Virus record (IMG/VR): IMGVR_UViG_3300035703_000357
Span: 1 to 28,033 of that record
Reading direction: 5' to 3' (one strand)
Length of the DNA: 28,033 nt
Origin: a virus
In this document: positions 7,439 through 11,468 of the stretch, piece after piece
How the letters are laid out: each line of letters starts with the position of its first letter
Position numbering within the stretch: position 1 is the first letter of the stretch
Translations under genes and position numbers: made by a program
Notes under the pieces: model-generated
The model's database searches: none
What the model saw: the letters and a program-made list of their open reading frames with translations, nothing else
What the model was told of the DNA's origin: nothing

Positions 7439-7638
7439 CACCATTGACGCCAGCCCACAGCAACGGAATTGCCTAACCGCCTATCGGTCATTTAACATAA
7501 TATCAAGAGTTTCCAAGTTCAGATAAAAACATAACCATTTATACCCACAAAGCCCCCGCGCCCTATGTTTTCAGGCACTTGCTGTGGGCAGCCAAACTAC
7601 CCACACCACCACCCACAATACCCACAACATCCGCACAA

Positions 7639-7650
7639 TGGTCATGACTA
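7639..7650. promoter_or_regulatory. Imperfect palindrome TGGTCATGACTA (second operator candidate)
   Basis: Its core GGTCATGAC is identical to the core of the palindrome at 7425-7438, with one arm position changed. It lies about 20 bases upstream of the rightward TTGACA box, so a bound protein could activate or repress that promoter. Confidence 0.45.
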
Positions 7651-7671
7651 AACATTTGTAAGAAAATGTTT
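7650..7671. promoter_or_regulatory. Inverted repeat AAACATTT-6-AAATGTTT overlapping the -35 box
   Basis: Two perfect 8-base arms (7650-7657 and 7664-7671) are separated by six bases. The right arm ends inside the TTGACA box of the rightward promoter. This geometry fits a repressor dimer site blocking RNA polymerase. It differs in sequence from the GGTCATGAC and TGTGGG motifs, so a second regulator, possibly encoded elsewhere, may act here. Confidence 0.5.
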
Positions 7672-7698
7672 GACAACATTCCGCGACTCATGTTTAAT
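7670..7698 (+). promoter_or_regulatory. Strong sigma70-type promoter for the rightward early operon
   Basis: A perfect TTGACA (7670-7675) and TTTAAT (7693-7698; five of six matches to TATAAT) are spaced by exactly 17 bases. Transcription should start near 7705, just ahead of the first gene at 7732. This is the best promoter seen in the window. It implies host RNA polymerase transcribes the operon early in infection. Confidence 0.75.
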
Positions 7699-7731
7699 AC
7701 ATCCATCGACAACGTAACCAGGTGCAAACAG

Positions 7732-7863
7732 ATGAAATTCTCTACTCTCTTATTCTCACTCGCCGTCATCCTCACGTTTGGCGCCTGGATGGGCGCACCG
7801 ATCTTAGGACTGGCACTCTGCACGCAACTCGGCGCAGTCTTTTGTCTTGCGCTGAACGACTAG
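7732..7863 (+). CDS. Small membrane protein (43 aa), first gene of early operon
   Basis: An in-frame ATG at 7666 lies upstream of the predicted transcription start, so the ATG at 7732 (AGGTG about 8 bases before it) is preferred. The 43-residue product, MKFSTLLFSLAVILTFGAWM onward, is almost entirely hydrophobic with a short positively charged N-terminus. It looks like one or two membrane helices, or a signal anchor followed by LGLALCTQLGAVFCLAL. Two Cys are present. The family is not recognised. Its position directly behind a strong promoter suggests an early inner-membrane function, such as blocking superinfection or altering the host, but this is inference. Confidence 0.6.
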   Translation: MKFSTLLFSLAVILTFGAWMGAPILGLALCTQLGAVFCLALND

Positions 7864-7907
7864 CCTGCTGTAAACTAAACTCTGACAATCAACTGGAGTA
7901 AACGACA

Positions 7908-8219
7908 ATGAGCACTGACACCAAATACAACGGCTGGACTAACTACGCCACGTGGCGCGTCAATCTGGAAGTATTCGACGGGCTGGACATCCGCGACCAC
8001 TTCGACGACATCCCGAGCGCCTATGACGTGGCGCAATGGGCGCAAGGTTACGCTGAAGAGCTCCTAGACTCTGCCATGCGTGAGCCCGTCGGGATCCGTA
8101 GCCGCATGTTGACCCCTTGCGACATCGTAGACGGTTGGGCGCGTGCCTTTCTGTCTGATGTTGACTGGGCGTCCATCGCTCGCCACCTGCTCGATGACGT
8201 CCAGGCGGAGGCCGCCTAA
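7908..8219 (+). CDS. DUF7249-like phage protein
   Basis: The start at 7908 has TGGAGT 9 bases upstream. The 103-residue acidic protein begins with the signature YNGWTNYATWRVNLEVFDG (about 7-25), which I recognise from many small phage and plasmid proteins (DUF7249-like; the family number is from memory). The rest is helical and rich in Asp, Glu and Trp, ending DDVQAEAA. No catalytic motif or membrane segment is seen. Function is unknown in the family. Its acidity and early position would suit a protein that binds a host nucleic-acid protein, but nothing in the sequence proves this. Confidence 0.75.
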   Translation: MSTDTKYNGWTNYATWRVNLEVFDGLDIRDHFDDIPSAYDVAQWAQGYAEELLDSAMREPVGIRSRMLTPCDIVDGWARAFLSDVDWASIARHLLDDVQAEAA

Positions 8220-8220
8220 C

Positions 8221-8409
8221 ATGCAATATTTCGACATCGTATTGACGACAACTATCCGCGAGGTCGTGTCCGTCGGCGCACGCGATGAAGGCGAGGCCAT
8301 CGACGCCGCGCTAGCCATCGTCAAGGCTGGCAACACGACATACGATCAACTGGATTGGGACGTTGACGAGCTCTACGTCGGCGATCCATTAGATTTGAGT
8401 GACTACTAA
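8221..8409 (+). CDS. Small acidic hypothetical protein (62 aa)
   Basis: I chose the ATG at 8221, one base after the stop of the preceding gene, because reinitiation is natural there. Frames starting earlier would overlap that gene out of frame. The product begins MQYFDIVLTTTIREVVSVGA and continues with an Ala/Glu/Asp-rich helix (EGEAIDAALAIVKAGN) and an acidic end. The pattern of two beta strands, a helix and a final acidic tail is reminiscent of small dsDNA-mimic or ASCH-like helper proteins. No family is recognised. Confidence 0.65.
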   Translation: MQYFDIVLTTTIREVVSVGARDEGEAIDAALAIVKAGNTTYDQLDWDVDELYVGDPLDLSDY

Positions 8410-8431
8410 CTACCAACTGGAGATAATGACT

Positions 8432-8785
8432 ATGAAGACGATTCTTACCCTCGCGGCACTTGCCGCCACACTGACCACGGCTCACGCTGACACGTTCGCC
8501 ATCGGCGGCGTAAAAGGTGACAGCAAAGGCCGCACCGTGCTCACGACCGAGCCGTGCGAGTTCAAGGCTGACTCGTACCAGCAAGGCGTGAACAAGGCCT
8601 TGCTCGGCGACATGCGCCGCGCCTTTTACTATACGAGCACTGGCATGACTAACGAGGGATGCTGGAAGCACGACGCGGGCACGATCGTTCTGGTATGGCC
8701 TACCGAAAACATCATGCGCCGTTGGCCTGCTGACAACTTTAAGCTCGCCGAGCGTACGACGGCCTCGTGGGAGTCACTGCGATGA
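8432..8785 (+). CDS. Secreted/periplasmic small protein with two Cys (117 aa)
   Basis: Two ATGs are possible (8426 and 8432). The second is preferred because GGAG sits 9 bases upstream. The N-terminus, MKTILTLAALAATLTTAHAD, is a classic signal peptide with a predicted cut after AHA at residue 19. The mature domain of about 98 residues contains exactly two Cys, in TEPCEF and NEGCWKHD, placed to form a disulfide in the periplasm, and aromatic segments AFYYTSTG and TIVLVWPTE. There is no lipobox and no further membrane segment. The family resembles unnamed exported phage proteins. An envelope-directed role such as superinfection exclusion or inhibition of a periplasmic host factor is plausible, not shown. 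Confidence 0.75.
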   Translation: MKTILTLAALAATLTTAHADTFAIGGVKGDSKGRTVLTTEPCEFKADSYQQGVNKALLGDMRRAFYYTSTGMTNEGCWKHDAGTIVLVWPTENIMRRWPADNFKLAERTTASWESLR

Positions 8786-9000
8786 GCCGCCCGAACCAGT
8801 ACGTCATCCGTTATACGGGCGGCGGGGCTGAGTACGTTGGGCGCTATATGCTGCTAGAGCGTGACGCCGAGGGACGCTATACAGGCGTTGCCAAGCCCGT
8901 GCCACTGCCGCAGGACGCCACCAGCATGAGCAAGGCACAAGCCGAGGCCATTGCAAACGGTAACGGCAACTTCTGCGAGGCCGTGGAGCTCACCGCGTGA
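8782..9000 (+). CDS. Hypothetical protein (72 aa)
   Basis: The ATG at 8782 overlaps the stop of the secreted-protein gene (ATGA); an ATG 15 bases upstream is less likely. The sequence MSRPNQYVIRYTGGGAEYVG, then RYMLLERDAEGRYTGVAKPV, suggests a small beta-rich fold. It is followed by a helix SKAQAEAIANG and a final strand ending AVELTA. The pattern, a strand with internal charged turns and an Ala-rich helix, looks like a compact single domain. Family not recognised. It is the first in a string of ten genes joined by 4-base overlaps. Confidence 0.6.
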   Translation: MSRPNQYVIRYTGGGAEYVGRYMLLERDAEGRYTGVAKPVPLPQDATSMSKAQAEAIANGNGNFCEAVELTA

Positions 9001-9203
9001 GCCGCGCCACACGGCCCACCACCCAAGCCGCCCGCCCACGTTGTCCAACGTGTGGCGGTAGCGGCTACGATCCGCTGCTGCCGCCTGACGATCTGCTCGG
9101 CTCGTTCGATTGCTACAACTGCGACGGCACGGGCTACGATCAACGGATGCCAGAGCACTGGCTGCCCCCATTACTTGCAGACTATGAGGACAACACGCTA
9201 TGA
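8997..9203 (+). CDS. DnaJ-type zinc-ribbon small protein
   Basis: Starts at GTG 8997, overlapping the previous stop as GTGA. The 68-residue product has two CxxCxGxG-type knuckles, CPTCGGSGYD (about 16-25) and CYNCDGTGYD (about 39-48), as in the cysteine-rich zinc domain of DnaJ. Both pairs are intact, so one zinc site with four Cys ligands is expected. There is no J-domain. Such free-standing zinc ribbons are common in phage early operons and usually serve in protein or nucleic-acid binding; the partner is unknown. Confidence 0.75.
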   Translation: MSRATRPTTQAARPRCPTCGGSGYDPLLPPDDLLGSFDCYNCDGTGYDQRMPEHWLPPLLADYEDNTL

Positions 9204-9499
9204 CGATCAAAAACCTATGGCAACGCGTCAAAACATGGTGGCGCGGCGACTATGACGACCCTGCGCTGTATGTTGGCTCGGCCGACCAGGTTCCCGACCA
9301 TCAGTTTAAAGACTTGACACGCCGTCTGCGCGAGCAGCAAGAGGCCGCAAGGGACGCGCTCGGCGAGCGCCACCTGCTGCACCCCTCACACTCGCCTAAG
9401 CGCCGCAAGCCGCGCAAGCTGGGCGCGCCTAAGCCTCCAGCCAAAACCACGCGCAAAGCTAAGAGCAAGCGCAAGACGACCCCACGAGGCAAGCCGTGA
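9200..9499 (+). CDS. Small protein with long basic C-terminal tail (99 aa)
   Basis: ATGA overlap with the preceding zinc-ribbon gene sets the start. Residues 1-55 (MTIKNLWQRVKTWWRGDYDD, then a helical Arg/Glu/Gln-rich segment) look like a small amphipathic domain. From about residue 62 the chain is a Lys/Arg/Pro/Ala-rich low-complexity tail (PSHSPKRRKPRKLGAPKPPA and onward), histone-H1-like in composition. It therefore probably binds DNA or RNA non-specifically. Family not recognised. The basic tail contrasts with the acidic genes at the front of the operon. Confidence 0.6.
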   Translation: MTIKNLWQRVKTWWRGDYDDPALYVGSADQVPDHQFKDLTRRLREQQEAARDALGERHLLHPSHSPKRRKPRKLGAPKPPAKTTRKAKSKRKTTPRGKP

Positions 9500-9708
9500 G
9501 GCGCGTGATGTGGGGCGGCGTGACCCCTCGCATCACGCTGGAACAGTACAAGACACTGCGGGCACTGGCCGAGCGCAAGCGAGCCGCCGAGCATCGGCTA
9601 CGGCCGTCCTACGCCGAGCTCGCCGACGAGTGGGGCGTCTCTCTGAGCGCCGTGCTGAGCGCCGCGAATCGTGGGATTAAGCGATACGACTACGAGGTGC
9701 ACCGATGA
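9496..9708 (+). CDS. Small helix-turn-helix protein (70 aa)
   Basis: GTG at 9496 overlaps the previous stop (GTGA). The 70-residue sequence includes ITLEQYKTLRALAERKRAAE, then RPSYAELADEWGVSLSAVLS and AANRGIKRYDYEV. The second segment reads as a helix-turn-helix (SYAELADEWGVSLSAVLSAANRG) of the kind found in sigma-4 or phage excise/repressor-like proteins. It probably binds DNA and could act as a middle-gene regulator. The target is unknown; the repeats near 7.1-7.7 kb are candidates. Confidence 0.65.
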   Translation: MRRVMWGGVTPRITLEQYKTLRALAERKRAAEHRLRPSYAELADEWGVSLSAVLSAANRGIKRYDYEVHR

Positions 9709-10076
9709 CACGCCTGACGTTTGATGAGATGGAAGCCTTCGCCCGCGACCTCGGGCGACCGGATGACCCCGAGACCATGTACCGCGAGCCCTCGCCAAGC
9801 GCCAAGGCCGCACTAGATGAGCTCGCGGCCATGTGGCCGTACGCGCCACAGCAGCAGCCGCCGCAGGACGCCATCAACCCCGAGCACTACAAGGTCGGAG
9901 GGATCGAAGCCATCGACTACATGAGAGCTAAGAGCAGCGAGGCGGAGTTCACAGGGTATCTCAGGCTATCGGCGCTCAAGTATCTCAGCCGCGCAGGGCA
10001 CAAAGACGACGCGCTACAAGATTATAAGAAAGCGCATTGGTTCATCTCGCGTCTGATAGAGGAGCTAGAAAAATGA
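9705..10076 (+). CDS. DUF3310 protein (related to T7 gp1.7 family)
   Basis: Starts with an ATGA overlap. Residues 1-55 are a variable N-terminus. From about 55 the DUF3310 signature is clear: INPEHYKVGGIEAIDYMRAK, then EFTGYLRLSALKYLSRAGHK, then DDALQDYKKAHWFISRLIEEL. T7 gp1.7, which I recall as belonging to this family, is a nucleotide kinase-type protein, though most members are uncharacterised. Here the conserved His-Tyr-Lys and Lys-Tyr-xx-Arg-xGxK residues are intact. Nucleotide metabolism during phage replication is the best guess. Confidence 0.82.
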   Translation: MTRLTFDEMEAFARDLGRPDDPETMYREPSPSAKAALDELAAMWPYAPQQQPPQDAINPEHYKVGGIEAIDYMRAKSSEAEFTGYLRLSALKYLSRAGHKDDALQDYKKAHWFISRLIEELEK

Positions 10077-10426
10077 CCCGCGACGACATTACCGACCGCG
10101 AACTATTGGAACTTGCTGCGAAGGCGGCGGGTGCTACGTGGATTGATGACAACTGGCCGGAAGACTTGCCGGGACTGATGCTTGATTTTGGGAAAGGGAC
10201 TACGCAATGGAATCCCCTTACCAACGACGGCGATGCGCTGCGCTTGGCGGTGAAGTTGAGGATTGATGTTTTCTTTCACGCATCCAGAGTTGAAAGTCAT
10301 GTGGCTGGAGGTCGCATACCGCCTGTTCGTGCGATTGAACGAGAAGATTACGGAGACGACCCTTACGCCGCCACCCGCCGAGCCATTGTCCGAGCCGCAG
10401 CAGAAATTGGGAGGAATATGACATGA
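10073..10426 (+). CDS. MTRDD-start phage protein with NPLTDDGDALRLAVKL-type motif
   Basis: The ATG at 10073 (ATGA overlap) is preferred to an upstream ATG at 10037 that lies inside the DUF3310 gene. The 117-residue product contains DRELLELAAKAAGATWIDDN, WNPLTNDGDALRLAVKLRID and DDPYAATRRAIVRAAAEIGR. These segments recur, by memory, in unnamed proteins of Burkholderiales and Pseudomonas phages. No catalytic motif is visible. Its first 17 bases are identical to those of the next two genes, which encode a different family. This suggests its 5' end has been exchanged or duplicated with them. Confidence 0.72.
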   Translation: MTRDDITDRELLELAAKAAGATWIDDNWPEDLPGLMLDFGKGTTQWNPLTNDGDALRLAVKLRIDVFFHASRVESHVAGGRIPPVRAIEREDYGDDPYAATRRAIVRAAAEIGRNMT

Positions 10427-10686
10427 CCCGCGACGACATCATTCGACTGGCGCGAGAGGCTGGATGGCACGATGAACTTTTATCGGTGTCATTCACTGAG
10501 CCATTGCTTGAACGCTTTGCTGTCCTTATTGCCGCAGCCGAGCGGGAGGCGTGTGCGAAGTTGTGTGAAGAAAATTTGCGAGATGAGTATTTGCGCCAAG
10601 CCCGACCTATACAAGAGGAAGTTATGTTGTTGGCTGCTATTGCAGACTGCGCCGCCGCCATCCGTGCGAGGGGAGAAAGCAAATGA
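10423..10686 (+). CDS. MTRDDIIRLAREAG family protein, copy 1 (87 aa)
   Basis: ATGA overlap at the start. The product has an N-terminal segment MTRDDIIRLAREAGW, a middle LLERFAVLIAAAEREACAKL and a C-terminal AAIADCAAAIRARGESK. It is all helical and slightly basic. The family is frequent in phages of Proteobacteria, but I know of no function. The N-terminus and the AAEREA segment recur in the next gene, so this is one member of a tandem paralogue pair. Three Cys are present (in EACAKLCEE and ADCAAA). The variable centre, compared with its paralogue, suggests a scaffold that has diversified. Confidence 0.7.
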   Translation: MTRDDIIRLAREAGWHDELLSVSFTEPLLERFAVLIAAAEREACAKLCEENLRDEYLRQARPIQEEVMLLAAIADCAAAIRARGESK

Positions 10687-10922
10687 CCCGCGACGACATC
10701 ATCCGACTGGCGCGAGAGGCTGGATTTGGTGAACTTATGGATGCTTGGCCGCTTCCACTTGAACGATTCGCCGCCCTCGTTGCCGCAGCCGAGCGGGAGA
10801 AGAGCGAAATTTTGCTTGAGGGTTTGAGGCAAGTGATGGAATTACCAGAAGACTCACGCATCCATTACAAGGTCGCAAAAAAGGCGGTCAATAAAGCCGC
10901 TCAAGTAGGCGCAGCAAAATGA
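10683..10922 (+). CDS. MTRDDIIRLAREAG family protein, copy 2 (79 aa)
   Basis: Begins with the same coding bases as copy 1 (43 of the first 43 positions match apart from one) and also shares ERFAxLxAAAERE. After about residue 40 it diverges to EILLEGLRQVMELPEDSRIH and YKVAKKAVNKAAQVGAAK. The copy 1 tail AIRARG is missing here. ATGA overlaps join it to both neighbours. It is a paralogue of copy 1 with a replaced C-terminal half. Function unknown. Confidence 0.7.
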   Translation: MTRDDIIRLAREAGFGELMDAWPLPLERFAALVAAAEREKSEILLEGLRQVMELPEDSRIHYKVAKKAVNKAAQVGAAK

Positions 10923-11080
10923 ACCCCGGCTTAATCAAGGCTTTCCTATGGTGGCTGTGTGAGATAGTCGGGCATCCGCTTCCGCGCAAATCGTGGAGTT
11001 TCGACGGTCAGTATCACCGTGACTGCCGCTGGTGTGGACGTATTGTGAGCGACGCCATCCGTGCGAGGGGCACACCATGA
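10919..11080 (+). CDS. Small protein with CxxC pair and chimeric C-terminus (53 aa)
   Basis: A 53-codon ORF has ATGA overlaps at both ends. The product starts MNPGLIKAFLWWLCEIVGHP and contains HRDCRWCGRIV, a CxxC pair that with the earlier Cys or His could bind zinc. The last residues DAIRARGTP come from the 17-base sequence GCCATCCGTGCGAGGGG, which also ends copy 1 of the MTRDD family in the same frame. The 3' end therefore looks like a remnant of a deleted MTRDD gene fused to a zinc-knuckle-like N-terminus. Confidence 0.6.
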   Translation: MNPGLIKAFLWWLCEIVGHPLPRKSWSFDGQYHRDCRWCGRIVSDAIRARGTP

Positions 11081-11265
11081 CCGCGCTACCGAAGGCCGAG
11101 CTCGACCGGATCGTGCAGAACTACGTGGACGCTGTGCACACGCTCTGCCGCTATGAGGCCGCGTTGCATCGCATCGCCAACATGGGGCGCGACACGGCTG
11201 ATGACGCCCACACCATCGCCCGTGAGGCGCTAGCGGTGACTCGTGCCCAAGCTGACGCACACTGA
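11077..11265 (+). CDS. Small helical hypothetical protein (62 aa)
   Basis: The ATG at 11077 overlaps the preceding stop; an earlier frame start at 11032 would lie inside that gene. The product, MTALPKAELDRIVQNYVDAV, then HTLCRYEAALHRIANMGRDT and an Ala-rich end, is a single long-helix type protein with heptad-like spacing, probably a coiled coil or helical hairpin. No family is recognised. It is the last member of the ten-link chain of overlapping genes. Confidence 0.6.
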   Translation: MTALPKAELDRIVQNYVDAVHTLCRYEAALHRIANMGRDTADDAHTIAREALAVTRAQADAH

Positions 11266-11446
11266 GTGGTGGCGCCGCCGCATGGGGCGCTGGATCGACG
11301 TAGCGCGCAAACAGGTGCGCAAAAACGAAGGGCGCCGCTATCGGGCGCCCTCCCACTTACAAGCCACCATCAACCGATACAATCAACTAAAGGCCTCTAA
11401 GCGTGTCGTACTTACTCTTAACTATCGCCGCGACAGTCATCGTTGA
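11243..11446 (+). CDS. Small highly basic protein (67 aa), start uncertain
   Basis: The frame is open from GTG 11243, overlapping the previous gene by 23 bases; an ATG at 11281 is an alternative. No good SD is seen for either. The product is rich in Arg, Lys, Trp and His (TEWWRRRMGRWIDVARKQVR, then NEGRRYRAPSHLQATINRYN), so it is probably a nucleic-acid binder. Reality is supported by open frame and operon position rather than by a family. It ends 5 bases before the stop codon of the convergent primase-helicase gene. Confidence 0.45.
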   Translation: MPKLTHTEWWRRRMGRWIDVARKQVRKNEGRRYRAPSHLQATINRYNQLKASKRVVLTLNYRRDSHR

Positions 11447-11468
11447 GTGGTTACTTTCCGACGACTGA
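11403..11468 (+). CDS. Possible tiny membrane peptide (21 aa)
   Basis: A GTG-started 21-codon frame encodes a peptide that reads SYLLLTIAATVIVEWLLSDD after the first residue: one hydrophobic segment with an acidic end. It overlaps the end of the previous gene and the 3' end of the convergent primase gene. The absence of a clear SD and the tiny size keep confidence low. Small membrane peptides at the ends of early phage operons are known, which is why it is noted. Confidence 0.25.
   Translation: MSYLLLTIAATVIVEWLLSDD

Larger units (their letters stand above)
7099..7626. repeat. Cluster of eleven TGTGGG motifs (iteron- or operator-like)
   Basis: The hexamer TGTGGG occurs on the plus strand at 7099, 7341, 7358, 7415 and 7583, and on the minus strand (as CCCACA) at 7118, 7454, 7544, 7600, 7612 and 7621. 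The extended consensus is TTGTGGGYA. Plus-oriented copies dominate the left part and minus-oriented copies the right. Eleven copies in 530 bases is far above the fraction of one expected by chance. They lie around the regulator gene, overlap its start codon and its candidate -35 box, and extend to the rightward promoter. They could be binding sites for the regulator or iterons of an origin. Confidence 0.75.

Noticed and set aside
7542-7627. DnaA boxes
   Set aside because: TACCCACAA-like sites resemble but do not match TTATNCACA. They belong to the TGTGGG family instead.
7563-7823. 86-residue minus-strand frame opposite the early promoter and first gene
   Set aside because: It runs through the promoter, palindromes and the membrane-peptide gene, with no SD and no family signal.
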